The position numbers were made by a program, and so were the translations under genes. 64,000 nucleotides of DNA, from NCBI GenBank assembly GCA_964478815.1, contig CAYZKY010000005.1, positions 1 through 64,000 on the forward strand, read 5' to 3'. This document shows positions 19,301-29,600 of the stretch, piece after piece. The DNA is from DASVNK01 sp964478815 (lineage in GTDB: Bacteria > Verrucomicrobiota > Verrucomicrobiia > Limisphaerales > SXQI01). How positions within the stretch are numbered: position 1 is the first letter of the stretch; each line of letters starts with the position of its first letter. The notes under the pieces were generated by a model. It had not been told where the DNA came from. It saw only the letters and a program-made list of their open reading frames with translations, and ran no database searches.

Positions 19301-22300
19301 CGATGTGGGGATTGGGCTGCCCGAAATTAAGGCTCGGCACGAGCGTGCGATCCCGCAAACAGAGCGCCGCCTTGATAACGCTCGCCACTCCGGCTGCGGT
19401 ATTGAGATGGCCGACATTGGTTTTAACCGAACCCAGGGCACAACGTGCGGGCTGCGGTCCGGTTCCAAAAGCTTCGGACAACGCGCGCACCTCGATCGGA
19501 TCACCCACGGCGGTGCCGGTGCCGTGCGCTTCGATCAGGCCGATGGTGTCTGCCGAGACTCCGGCCTGGGCGAGGGCCTGCCGGACCACTTCCCTTTGGC
19601 CCTGAATGCTGGGAGCCATGTAGTCGACCTTCAGCCCTCCGTCGTTGTTGATTGCGGAACCGCGAATCACCGCGTAGATCCGGTCGCCGTCGGCCAGCGC
19701 GCGCGACACTGGCTTAAGAACGATCAGAGCCAGGCCATTCGAGAAAACAGTGCCTTCTCCTTTCGCGTCGAAAGCCCGGCAATGGCCATCGGGGGAGAGC
19801 ACCATATCCTTCTGATGGAGGTATCCCGCGCGCTGGGGAAAAACAATGGAAACGCCGCCGGCGAGCGCGGCTTCGCATTCGCCGAACTGGAGGCTACGGC
19901 AGGCCAAGTGGATCGCTACCATCGAGCTTGAGCAGGCCGTCTGCACCGCGAAGCTTGGGCCAGTAAGGCCGAGTTTGTACGAGATGCGTGTCGCCGCGAA
20001 GTCCTTGTCGTTGGAAACGAACGCAAGCGAGGCCGCGGCTGCAGAGGATGTCTCGGAAATGGATCGGAGGTCCGGTTGATAGTAGGTATTGGCGGCGATT
20101 CCCGCGAACACGCCGACCCGTCCGCTGAGAACGGCTGGGTCGCACCCGGCATCGTCGAGGGCCTCCTGGGCGCACTCGAGTAGTAGGCGGTGTTGGGGAT
20201 CCATCAGCCGGGCGTGGAGCTGCGTATAACCAAAGAAGGCGGGGTCGAAGAATTCCGCATCTTCCAGCACACCGCCCGCTTTCACGTAGTTGGGCTTCTT
20301 GAGCAGTTCGGGCTCGATGCCGGAAGCGCGCAGCTCCTCATCCGAGAACGGTGTGATTGATTCGACGCCTTGACGAAGGTTCTGCCAGAACTGCGCGACA
20401 CTATCCGCGCCGGGAAAGCGTCCGGCCATGCCGACGATGGCGATGCCCTCCGTGATGGTGGTAGGCTTGAGGACGGGCGGCGTCGTTACTTGGGCAGTGA
20501 CCTTCGGCTGGCCGGCTCGAATATGCGCGGCGAGGGCTGCTACATTCGGGTGCGCGAAGAGATCGAGCAATTCGATGGGGTAACGCTCTTGCATTCGGCG
20601 GACAACTTGAGTGGCGAGAAGCGAATGGCCCCCGAGTTCAAAAAAGTTATCGTGCAGGCCAACCTTCTCGACGCCGAGAGCTTCGGCCCAAATGCGGGCA
20701 ACCTCTTGCTCCACTAAATCACGGGGTGGGACGAAGGCCGCGGGAGCGGCGTGCTGACGTGCCAGTGCAGGCAAGGCCTTGCGGTCGACTTTGGCGTTGG
20801 GGGTCAGGGGGAAACGTTCCAGAGCCACGAACGAAGCGGGAATCATGTATTCCGGAAGGGACTGGCGGAGGAAGTTGCGCAGGTCTGTGTTGCCCGGCAT
20901 CGGCACCCCCTTTGCAATCAGGCAGGCCACCAGATGGCGCCCGCTGGGGCCTTCATCGGACGCAAAGACGGCGGCTTGCGCGATGTCAGGATGCCGCTGC
21001 AGTGCGGCCTCGATTTCACCGAGTTCGATGCGAAATCCGCGCAGCTTGATCTGGCTGTCGAGACGGCCTAGGTAATAGATCGTCCCATCGCGCCCGTGCC
21101 GCGCGAGGTCGCCGGTCCGATACAGTCGATTCAAGCCAGTTGGGTCGGCCGGATCTGGCATGAATTTCTCCGCCGTCAGTTCGGGACGCTGCCAATAGCT
21201 GAGCGCCAAGCCATCGCCACCGATGCACAATTCTCCTGGTATACCGATCGGCGTGGGTTGGTTGGAGGCATCCAGAATCTGGATCCGAGTATTGGCGATC
21301 GGTCGACCAATGGGAACGGGGCCGTCTCCGGGAAGGATTTTGGCGATGACCGAGTAGACTGTTGTCTCCGTAGGCCCGAACAAATTCCAGAGTTCGGGGG
21401 CAAGCGCGAGCAGCCGGTTGGCCAGGGTGCGAGACAGTGCCTCCCCCCCCGCGAATGCGCGAATAGGGAGCGGTTCCGTCCACCCCGATTCGAGCAGCAA
21501 TTCCCAAGTGGCTGGCGTGGCTTGCATCACGGTGCAGGCCGAGTCCTTCATGAGGCGCAACAGACGTGCGCCATCCTTGAGGTATGCTTGCGGCGCGATG
21601 ACTATTCTGGCTCCAACGATCAGCGGGAGGAAGAGTTCGAGGGTGGCGATATCGAACGATAATGTCGTGACCGCGAGCACCGTATCGCTTGAGGCAATGC
21701 CCGGTTCTGTCCGGACGCTCCAGAGAAAATTGACCAGAGAGCGATGCGAAATCTCGACGCCTTTCGGCTTTCCCGTCGAACCAGAGGTGTAAAGGATGTA
21801 GGCGGGGCCGCGAAGATCGAAAGGTTTTCGGATTGAATCGGGAACAGAATCGCCGGCTGGGAGATGGTCGAGGTCGAGACACGGGATCGAAAGTTCCGAG
21901 AAGAGATGCTGCCATTTGGCTTGCGCGACGATCACCCCGAGCTGCGCGTCGGAGGCCATGAACCGGAGCCGTTCGGCTGGGAAAGCAGGATCGAGGGGAA
22001 TATAAGCTGATCCTAGCAGCATGCTGGAGAGGCTGGCGACGACAAGGTCGACACCGCGATCAAGACAGATACCCACGCGAGTGCCCGGTGCTACCCCCAT
22101 GGACGACATTTGGCAGGCGAGTGCCTGGCAGCGGCGTTCGAGTTCGATATAAGTGAGTTTGAGTTCGCCGCACTCCACAGCGGTTTTCGTTGGAGTCCGG
22201 GCGACCTGTTCGAGGAACAGATTCCAGACGGATTTGTCTTCGGGGAATGCGGCCTTGGTCCGATTCCATTCCGCGAGAAGACTGCTCTCCGCGGGTGTCA

Positions 22301-23693
22301 GCAGAGGAATTCGAACGACCGGTTCTTCCGGGTGCGCGCAAGCTGCCTCGAGGATGATGCGAAAATGTTCGCTCATCCGGTAAAGGGTCATTCGATCGAA
22401 CAAGTCAGGATTGAACCGGAAGGCTGCGGTCATGCGGTCTCCCAAATCGAAAAGGTCGAGAGCGAGGTCGAACTCCCCTTCCTGGTGCAGCCATTCAAAG
22501 GGAGGAGGGACGAACTCAAGAGCGTCGCCAAGGTCTCCCGAATCATGGTCGTTGATCCAGGATTCGAAATTGAATTCCACTTGGAAGATGGGGGAACGGC
22601 TGGGGTCGCGAGGAACTTTGAGTCGTTGTACCAGCAGGGGAAACGGAAAATCCTGGTTTTCGAGCGCGCCGAGAACCTTGCGCTCGACTCGATGAACAAG
22701 CTCACGAAATGAGGGTGCGCCACTGAGATCAGCGCGAATCGGGAGGACATTGACGTAATAGCCGATGCTCCGTTCGAAACCGGGTTCGGTGCGGCCCATG
22801 ACCGGCGATCCGACGATAATGTCTTCTTGGCGTGAGTAGCGATGCAGCAACGCGGTGAACGCGCTCAGGAGCAGGGTGTAGAGTGTGACTCCCTCCGTGC
22901 GGGCGAGTTCCTTCAGGTGCCGGGTCATTTCCGCATCGATTTGGAATCGCCAAAGTTCACCTCGGAAAGAAAGTGCGGCAGGGCGTGGACGATCCAGCGG
23001 AAGGTCGAGCAGCGGGAGTTCGCCGGAAAGTTCCTTCTGCCAGTATTCCCACATGGCGGCGCCGTCGCCTCCGCCGAGGATCTCCTCCTGCCAGGCAACG
23101 AATTCCTGATATTGCCGTTCTGAAGCGCCGGGCATCTCTTTTCCGGAATAACTCGTCAGAAAGTTCTCGACAAAAACCTTGGCGGAGATGCCGTCGAATA
23201 TGAGGTGATGGAAGGTGAATAGCAACAAGGCGGACTCAGCTCCACGCCAGTAGAGCGTTGCCCGCCAGAGGGGAGGCTGGGAAAGCACAAAAGGTCGGCG
23301 GCTGGCGGCGCGCATCTGCTGGCGCAGGGCGTTCGGATCAAGTGCGCCCGCATCCACCTCTTCCAACACAGGCTGGGCGTGTGGATTGACTATTTGAACA
23401 GGCAGGCTGTCCTCGCTTCGGAAGCAAGCGCGCAGGGTTGGGTGCCTGGCGGCCACGGCCGCCAAGGATCGGCGAATCGATTCCACATCGGGCGCAGGGC
23501 CAAGGGACAGAACGACAGGAAGGTTGTAGGCGTAGTTCTCGGGTGAGAGTTGCGCGAGAAACCAAAGCGCGCGCTGGCCGTGCGACAACGGAAAGCGCGC
23601 CTCAGCGCTTCCCAGCCGGGCACGGAGCAGTGCCTCCAGCCGCGCACGGTTTGCAGCGGTGTCGCGATGGACGGTAATTCTTGGCGTGTTCAT
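13311..23693 (-). CDS. Hybrid NRPS-PKS: C-A-PCP-KS-(decayed AT)-DH-KR-ACP-KS
   Basis: This 3460-residue protein inserts an amino acid into the chain and extends it. The condensation domain has HHLIFDG (162-168). The adenylation domain has YTSGSTGKPKG (from 635), FDIATLELF and NLFGPTETT, and A10 is intact (NAKVDRK). My reading of the pocket is D-I-L-Q-F-G-L-V-Y-K, closest to the glycine pattern DILQLGLIWK. The PCP has GGHS (Ser1024). KS1 has Cys1254 in VQTACSSS, typical of a KS after an NRPS module. A decayed acyltransferase lies at about 1601-1840, then DH (His1905, HPAIVDGAFQ), KR (Tyr2542), ACP (Ser2689) and KS2 (Cys2940), then a C-terminal helix pattern (LLERVRTGQLSPEDAADL) like the docking helices elsewhere in the operon. 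KS2 would work with the ACP-DH-KR-ACP start of the next protein. Both ends overlap neighbours by ATGA. Confidence 0.94.
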   Translation of the reverse strand: MNTPRITVHRDTAANRARLEALLRARLGSAEARFPLSHGQRALWFLAQLSPENYAYNLPVVLSLGPAPDVESIRRSLAAVAARHPTLRACFRSEDSLPVQIVNPHAQPVLEEVDAGALDPNALRQQMRAASRRPFVLSQPPLWRATLYWRGAESALLLFTFHHLIFDGISAKVFVENFLTSYSGKEMPGASERQYQEFVAWQEEILGGGDGAAMWEYWQKELSGELPLLDLPLDRPRPAALSFRGELWRFQIDAEMTRHLKELARTEGVTLYTLLLSAFTALLHRYSRQEDIIVGSPVMGRTEPGFERSIGYYVNVLPIRADLSGAPSFRELVHRVERKVLGALENQDFPFPLLVQRLKVPRDPSRSPIFQVEFNFESWINDHDSGDLGDALEFVPPPFEWLHQEGEFDLALDLFDLGDRMTAAFRFNPDLFDRMTLYRMSEHFRIILEAACAHPEEPVVRIPLLTPAESSLLAEWNRTKAAFPEDKSVWNLFLEQVARTPTKTAVECGELKLTYIELERRCQALACQMSSMGVAPGTRVGICLDRGVDLVVASLSSMLLGSAYIPLDPAFPAERLRFMASDAQLGVIVAQAKWQHLFSELSIPCLDLDHLPAGDSVPDSIRKPFDLRGPAYILYTSGSTGKPKGVEISHRSLVNFLWSVRTEPGIASSDTVLAVTTLSFDIATLELFLPLIVGARIVIAPQAYLKDGARLLRLMKDSACTVMQATPATWELLLESGWTEPLPIRAFAGGEALSRTLANRLLALAPELWNLFGPTETTVYSVIAKILPGDGPVPIGRPIANTRIQILDASNQPTPIGIPGELCIGGDGLALSYWQRPELTAEKFMPDPADPTGLNRLYRTGDLARHGRDGTIYYLGRLDSQIKLRGFRIELGEIEAALQRHPDIAQAAVFASDEGPSGRHLVACLIAKGVPMPGNTDLRNFLRQSLPEYMIPASFVALERFPLTPNAKVDRKALPALARQHAAPAAFVPPRDLVEQEVARIWAEALGVEKVGLHDNFFELGGHSLLATQVVRRMQERYPIELLDLFAHPNVAALAAHIRAGQPKVTAQVTTPPVLKPTTITEGIAIVGMAGRFPGADSVAQFWQNLRQGVESITPFSDEELRASGIEPELLKKPNYVKAGGVLEDAEFFDPAFFGYTQLHARLMDPQHRLLLECAQEALDDAGCDPAVLSGRVGVFAGIAANTYYQPDLRSISETSSAAAASLAFVSNDKDFAATRISYKLGLTGPSFAVQTACSSSMVAIHLACRSLQFGECEAALAGGVSIVFPQRAGYLHQKDMVLSPDGHCRAFDAKGEGTVFSNGLALIVLKPVSRALADGDRIYAVIRGSAINNDGGLKVDYMAPSIQGQREVVRQALAQAGVSADTIGLIEAHGTGTAVGDPIEVRALSEAFGTGPQPARCALGSVKTNVGHLNTAAGVASVIKAALCLRDRTLVPSLNFGQPNPHIDFAASPFFVNTQLVDWPAPSHPRRAGVSSFGIGGTNAHAILEEPPEIRRQPEARAWRLLPLSAKAPAAGEKLCLNLAHHLGTHAEYSLADVAYTLQAGRKSFDWRAFLVVNDRCHAQASLENPPMFVRATDASEADVAFLFTGELSPGSGEELYRQEPVVRQALDRAANILTPLLGRTPLDWFFQSKPAPSLQSGRAAMRAALGHAIGLLWESWGVRPNRVVGLGTGAYAAALTTGVASMEDLLPALVTVEAVAGSNGITLNSEKIADAFRKAALGPPKVALECPGFTGAWTDPSAWAAYSELPAAAGSPISSLSGSDTQTIIEIGGGASAQSALDVAAGTKLLSSLPASGRAGSEAAQMLMSLGTLWQSGHTIRWPGLIAGERPWKVTLPSYPFDRQRYWLDDTVRLKATPPPPPESAAAPSDMNPTLSLSGEEFYFKDHVIEGQKILPGAMLIEFARSAAAQRFPDRRFPIIREVAFRQPVIAGRQTQSLQANFEQAGEGAQYQITNELGGKKVVHSQGRVAFDTPPAPLGTVDLSEINARCPSLSSGSALYAIMAAYGMDYGPSLRSLGSIRHSPGELLARYRVPDEGWVGQPAFVLHPAIVDGAFQSIALLVREQAEAQKTPYLPFALGELAFQASLPREGFIHIREKAPGETGSAKSSQTRTFDIRIADTAGQVLARLSNYSIKFFPPSKIPKLPATAELASAGATLTYEPRWELTPVNLINPPPKRLLLIGAEEPTARLSREMLPALPPQARIDRLVLSDGKLERISQNVIRIERSNTEHYAQIGDLLQADATIFLSAEASLRPDRTLEAGSDLSVLFHFARIARAHRSSKPMPFLYTASGLSSSPQLAAAAGFLRSLANEGGGLDFRVVQTEAACPPASLLLDEVRAVRAGNLGEVRFHNGQRTALKLQPAMLSSSATPFRRGGHYLITGGLGGIGRLLAQLLATKFQASLLLLSRRQPTEPDRQFVATLSSAGGHADLSTTDVADESAMRAVLEQARARFGAFHGVLHAAGVIEDAFLDKKITDSFARVLAPKLQGTLNLDRLTASDPLEFFALFSSFSTVAGTPGQCDYSAANGFLDGFAELRESWRQQGLRSGLTASYNWGPWESGGMTVAKPMRDRLASMIGIEPISTEKALKTLASGLADRRTRLTIAQGDAARFERFLTSPSTPVHQAATPPTGNSAAALVQTLRERVAALLGVPLDSVGAHQDVGELGFDSVLVIDFVAELNALLGLSLSPAVFFEHKTLAGFAAFLATQNPALATSESSDPSHAEPSAPAQPARTPTAATSRVEAVEVRDEPIAVVGMAGVYPKSPDLDAFWKNLVEGRNLVTEIPAERWDWRPHFGDPRKEGMKTNVKSGAFLSGIDQFDPRFFNISPREAELMDPQHRILLQVVWKTLEDSGHRPSSFAGSSTGVFVGICTSDYHEIMMQTITDVDPRSGTGVAMDMLPNRISFVLDLHGPSEMVATACSSSLVALHRAVQAMRVGDCEQAIVGGVSVMLTPTMYVFLGKNGILSPDGLCRTFDHKANGYVRGEGAAAILLKPLSRALADRDHIHGLIKGTAVNHCGHSRTFGAPSPQREAAVIRQALERACVSPATVGYIEAHGTGTALGDPVEINAMKMAFAELAAARQERLSTGYCAVGSVKTNTGHLEGGAGITGIVKVLLALKNRQIPASLNFEKLNPYIQLDNSPFRIASRGQAWEPLYDALGDAVPRRAGVSSFGIGGVNAHVVLEEAPTTDNHDTISGDPAELLVLSARALPQLQEYAASLADWLDHELTAAKNGAARADFASAAYTLQVGRDPLAERLAFVAHSPAEASAALRAWLNGNTSLGVVFGKIANGPTPRHDGATQDRSAEVEAIFRSGDLASLARLWVSGVPILWESLRANTDLRRASLPTYPFARERYWIGKPLSPATPAYTTNFGGMRELQPVSTSSSGAPAAVNAPPEEPPADDLDALLERVRTGQLSPEDAADLVEALTEGEAGKELTR
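18120..18893 (-). other. Degenerate acyltransferase relic inside a PKS module
   Basis: After KS1 of the hybrid NRPS-PKS the protein reads VAFLFTGELSPGSGEELYRQ, which aligns with the VAFLFPGQGSQ start of PKS acyltransferases. It continues through ELYRQEPVVRQALDRAANIL and WESWGVRPNRVVGLGTGAYAAA. The nucleophile motif GHSxGE has become GLGTGAY, with Gly1689 in place of serine. The stretch that should carry the substrate-specificity and catalytic histidine motif (HAFHS/YASH type) is missing: the text jumps to DPSAWAAY and IIEIGGGASAQSAL, matching the C-terminal parts of an AT. It is in frame and translated but cannot be an active acyltransferase. Confidence 0.85.
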
Positions 23694-26600
23694 GAGAACG
23701 TGGTCCTGGGGGAGGGGGCTGGCTCAGGGGAAAGCTTGGCCAGCCATGCTTCCACTTCAGCGTCGCTGAGTCCGGGGAGGCTGGCGAGCAGTCCATTCAA
23801 GTCGGATCCTTCTGGGATGCCCTCGGAGACGGGTGCCGCTCCGTTCGCATGATGCTGAGAACCATTCGAACCGTTCGAGGAACCCTTGTGCGACAGTTCG
23901 ATCTCGACAAGCGGGGCGGATGGAGCCTTGGTTTGCTGGGGGCTCGACTGCGCCAATAGCCGGTCGATGGCTGCTGCGAGATCGTGGAGCGTAGGCGACT
24001 GCATCAGCATCTTCAAATCGATCCGGTCGCTTATGCTCCGGCGCAATCGCCGCTGGGCTTGAATCAGCAGGATCGAGTCGGCGCCGAATGATGCGAGCTT
24101 GCGTTTGGGATCGATCTGCGACACGGGAATTTTGAGCAAGCTCGCGAAGAGGTGCCGCAGTTGATCGAGCGTTTCCGCGCCTGTGGCAGCGGACACTTCC
24201 GGCGATTTCGGAGGCGACGCGCTGGAGGCACTGGAGTCTTGAGTCGGAGTCGGCCAGCAGCGAACAGCGGCAAATGCGTAGCCTGGCAACGGCACAAGTC
24301 GGCGCGGACGCCCTGCATGAAGCGTGGCAAACTCGACCGATCCGCCCGTTACCCAATGCGAAGCCATATCACAGAGTCGGGTCGTGATATCGAGTTTAGC
24401 GGCCGCTCGGCTTGTTTCGACACTTCCCTTCCAGACTCCTTCGGAGTCGAGACTGCCCGCGCGGAAAGCCTTGAGCCGTGATGCCAACTCCTCCCATGTG
24501 CTCGCTTCGATAGCCAACCGATGCGCCATGGCGTCTCGCCCGGTCTGTAAAGTGAGCGCCGCATCCGCCAGTTCCGGCCGATGCTCGGAGACCCGCTCCA
24601 GCCATTCCAGCAGGCTCGCAGCGTAATCTCGGAGTGCTGCGGCGGTGCGCGCCGACAACACAACCAGTTCCGGCTGCGGCGAGGCTTGAGTTTCTCGATT
24701 CGGATTGGGGGAGTCTTCGAGGACCAAGAACGCATTTGTCCCGCCGAACCCAAACGAGTGGATTCCCGCGCGTCGTGGAAGCGTCGACGGATCGTTTCTG
24801 TCGGAGGGGGGCCAAGGCACCAAGCGATCAACGATAATGAACCGGCTGTCGTCGAGGGAAATCGCGGGATGAGGGCGCTGGAATCGATGGGTTGCGGGGA
24901 TCGAATTGTATCGGAACGCGAGCAGAATTTTGATCAACGCCGCAAGCCCGGAGGTCGCTTCGAGATGGCCGACGTTCGGCTTGAGGCATCCGATGCTGCA
25001 CTGGCCGGGCAGGTTGACGGCTGGCCCCAATGCCGCTTTGAATGCTTCGATCTCGATGGCGTCTGCGAGCGGATTGGCCGTCCCGCTTGCTTCCAGGTAC
25101 GAAATCGTGACCGGGTCTACGTGGGCTTGGCGGCAAACATCCCGAATGAGGCTGGCCTGAGCGGTCGGATTCGGCGCGAGCAGAGAAGCAGCGCGTCCAC
25201 CATGATTCGTGCCAGAGGCAATGATGGAACCATGAATGCGGTGGTTACCGTGGATAGCTGCCGAACGCGGTTTCAACACGACGGCGCAGACGCCTTCCCC
25301 GCGCACATACCCGGCGGCGGACTCATCGAAGGTGCGTGTTTCTCCGTTCGTGGAGAGAATCCCCATCTGGCTTAGGAGGCAGCCGGGATCTGGCGTAAAC
25401 ATCAGGCTCGCGGCAGCCACAATCGCTTGATCGCACTCCCCTTGCTGGATGGCCCGGCATGCACGGTGCAGGGCCACCGCTGAGCTTGAGCAGGCAGTAT
25501 CGATGGTTTCCGAAGGCCCCCGAAAGTTAAACCAATACGAGATGCGGTTGGCCAGGATCGAATGAGCCAGTCCCGGTCCAGCTTGGGCTTCCCAGCGGCC
25601 GGTCAGGAGCTTCTGGTAGTCGCTTGGCTGAGCGGCGACGAAGACCCCGGTTCGCGATTCTGCCACTGCCGACGGAGGGATTCCGGCATCTTCGAGCGCA
25701 TGCCAGACAGTTTGAAGCAACAGGCGCTGATGCGGGTCGATCAATTCGGCTTCCGCGGGGGAAATGTTGAAGAATTCTGGATCGAACAACTCCACTCCGG
25801 AAATGAATCCGCCCCATTTGGACAACGTCTTCCCGGGCGAATCGGCCGGATCGCCAAAACAAGCACGCCAATCCCAGCGCTCGGTGGGCACCTCGGTGAT
25901 GGCGTCACGTTGCTGGGAGAGCAGTTCCCAGAATTCATCGACGTTGCGGCAACCGGGAAACCGGCCGGCCATGCCCACTATCGCGATGCTTTCGCGTGCA
26001 GCAGTCCCTCGCGCTCCGGGAGCTGGGGCGTTCGAAGCTGCGCGAGCCGCTTGAACAGCTGACACCGGCACGCTCGCCGGGATCGAAGCCTGGTTGCTCG
26101 AAATGACGGCGGACAGCTTATCCGCGTGTTCCTGGGCCAGGAAGTTGGCGAAGGAGCGCAACGTTGGGTGCCCAAAGAGGGCGGCGGGCGCCAGCTTGAG
26201 CCCAAGTTTGCGGTTTAGCCGCAGCACCAGTTGTGTGAAGAGCATGGAGTCCACACCGAATTCACTAATGTAAGTATCGGGACGAAGGCGCGAAGGCTCG
26301 ATCTCCAGAAGCGGCGCGAGTTCGGCAATCAGCAGTGACTCAACGCGCTCCGCCAACTCAGCGTGGCCTTGAACTCCGCCAGACACGGATGGAGATTGCC
26401 GGGCCGTCAGGCCTGGGTTGAGCAGCGGAAGAACCGCTTCCGATGGCCCGTTAATCACAACGACTTGAGATTCATCAAGGCTCAGCGCATCGAGGAACGC
26501 CTCCCATCCTTCCTCGTTCTTCAGCGGGCGCAGTTGCAGGATTTGTTCCACTAGCTCCAAGCTTTCCGCGGGGGGCTTCAATCCGCCTTCCAGCCAATAG

Positions 26601-29600
26601 GGCCAGTTGATCGCGATCGACCGTCCTTGTCGGCGTCCCGCCTTGCATTCCCTTTCGCGCCAGGCCGCGAACCCATCGAGAAATCGATTCGCAGCGGCGT
26701 AATCCGTTTGGCCGATATTCCCTGTCACTGAGGCGATTGAGGAAAAAAGAACGAAGAAATCGAGCGGGTCGTTCTCCGTCGCGCGATCCAGGTTGATCGT
26801 CCCGACTGTTTTCGGCCGCAGCACAGCCCGCCACGGAGCGAGGCTCTTCGAGGCGAGCATCGCATCGTCTAGCACGCCGGCGGCGTGAAGAACACCGTGA
26901 ATCGAACCGAAACGCTTGCGGCACTCCTCCAGGCCTTGGCGGACGTCGTCGTCGTTGCCGAGATCGGCTTGGAGGTAGACCACCTCCCCGCCGAGGGAAG
27001 CAAGCTCATGCAGTGCTTCCGGCCTCGGAGCGGATCGTCCCAGCAAGGCAACCTTGGCCTTGAATTCGGAGCAGAGCCGTCTTGCGAAGATTCTTCCTAA
27101 AGCACCCAATCCGCCAGTGATCACGTAGGTGCCGCCGCTCCGCAGGACACGCTGCCGGGCGGCCGGTCTCGCACGTTCGAAGTGTCTCACCAGCCTTGTG
27201 CCGGCTTCGTAACGGACTTCCTGCGTTCCTCGAGACCCGAGCTCGGAAATCGCTACGTTGGCTATGCACTGCGAAGTGGCTTCGCTGGAAGGAAGGTGGA
27301 TCACTCGGCAGTCGAGAAAGGGAGCCTCGTGAGCGAGCGCACGAGCGAATCCGCCGATGCCGTCGTCGGCCGAACTGGAGGGATTATCGCTCTGAATCCG
27401 CAAAAGCGTAAATGGCGAAAGCCGGTTCTCCGCGATCAATGCTTGAACAAGCAGTGCGACCGATTCCAAGCCAAGATCCAGTTGAGGGATGATCGATCCG
27501 CCTGACGCATCCCAATTGTGCAGGGCTCCGGCTAATTTCGGATGCGCTTCGCGAACGAACTTCAGCAACTCAGCATAATCCTGCGGGGCGTTCGGCCGGA
27601 TCCGATATTCGGTGAGACTGATCCTGGCAAACTCTGACCCGGGCCGGATCAGTATAGCGTTAACCCCGCGCGACGTGAGTTCACTCTGAGCGCTAAAGTC
27701 GTTCGCGAACAAAAGCAGCGAACCAGGCACATCGCTGCTTGGCCCTCCGGGCAGGTTTTCCGGCTTCCAACGCGGCGAGAAATAGGTCAGGTTCAGTTTC
27801 GCCGGTTGCTTGGCTGGTGAAGAGTTGGGACTTGCCCGGACCCAGCATCGTTCGCGCGCGAATGGGTAGCCGGGCAGGGGGACGCGGTGGAGACCTGGCC
27901 GGGCGGAAATGACTTTCCAATCGACCTGGAAGCCGGCGGTGTAAAGTTGGGCGATCCCAGCCAGAGTGGCTCGCAATGGTTCGGAACGCTGGGCGGCCAG
28001 CTCCGTCAGTGAGCGGAGGATCGAGACGGCACGCGGTTTGTCCGGCGCTTCTACGGGCGCGATTCCGGAAAAGACCATGTCGCTGACGTGGCCAGCCAGA
28101 AAAGTTTCCAAAGTTTCTTTGAGTTGGTCGAGATTTGTCGCGATGAGCGCCATTCGATGCCGAAAGTGGCTGCGCCCGCAATTAAGCGTCCAAGCGAGAT
28201 CGGCCAATTGCGTTTGCGGAGACAAGCTTGCTGAAGCCGTCAGGAGATCCCGAGCTCGTTTGCGCAGCGATTCGCCGGTTTTGGCCGAGAGAGTCAGAAT
28301 CTGCGGTCCGCTCAAACTCGGCGCCAGCCGCCGTGTCGGCGGTTCTTCGACGAGCAGGCAGGCATTCGTTCCGCTGTGGCCGAACCCATTGATCAATGCT
28401 CGTTGCGGCCCTTTCCATTCGCGCGCCCGGTCGGCGACAAAAAACGGGCTATCCTCGAATTTGGCCAGCGGATTGTCGCGCTCGTGATTAAGACTGGGTG
28501 GAATCACGCCGTGCCGCATTGCAAGAATGAGCTTAATTAATCCGGCCACTCCCGAAGGCTGGCCGGAATGCCCAATATTCGGCTTGATCGAGCCGATGGG
28601 ACAAAATTGCCGTCGGGCCGTGGATTTTCGGAAGGCCGCCGACAGTGCATTGATCTCGATGGCGTCGCCGATATTTGTGCCGATCGCCATCGCTTCAACA
28701 TATGAAATGTCCTCTCCCGAAAGCCCGGCCTCGGCCAGCACCTCCAATTCCAGCGCCGTCTGCGCTTGGGCATTCGGCGCCATCAGCCCGTTCGTCCGCC
28801 CATCCTGGTTGATACCGGAGGCGCGAATCACCGCATGGATGTGGTCGCCATCGGCCAGAGCACGATCGAGAGGCTTCAGGAGCACCATGCCGACCGCCTC
28901 TCCGAGCACGTAACCATCCGCCGAAGCGTCGAACGCCTTGCACTGGCCGGTCGGAGAAGTGAGCCCGGTTTTTCCGGCTATGACGAATGCCTTCGGAGTA
29001 GTCATCGCGGATGCACCGCCTGCCAATGCGACTGTGGACTTGCCCGTGCGAAGGCTCTCGCACGCCAGGTGGATCGCTACGAGCGAAGAGGAGCACGCCG
29101 TGTCGAGCGCGAAACACGCGCCGTGGAGATCGAGCAGGTACGCGATGCGGCCGGCGTACGTGGAGATCGTGTTTCCCGTGAGCAAGTACCCGTCGCTCAG
29201 TCCCGCCTGCTGCTCGATAAGATCAAGATAATCTCCGTCGCCAACGCCGATGAACACCCCGCATTTCTCCGTTGCCAGGTTGTCGGGCGCGTACCCGCCG
29301 TCCTCCAAAGCTTGCCAGGCCTCCTCGACCAGCAGGCGTTGTTGCGGGTCCATCAAGGCCGCTTCGCGCGGGGAGATGCCGAAGAAGAGTGGATCGAACT
29401 GATCGATCTGTTTGAGAAAGCCGCCCCATTTGCTGTTGCCTTTGTTGGGGGCGGAAGGGTCGGTACTGTAAAAATCTGCGGCGTTCCATCGGCTCGCCGG
29501 AACTTCCGTAATCGCGCAACGGCCTTGTACGAGGTTGCTCCAAAACTCATCGAGCGAGTCCGCGCCCGGGAATCGGCCGGAGCAGCCTATGATCGCAATC

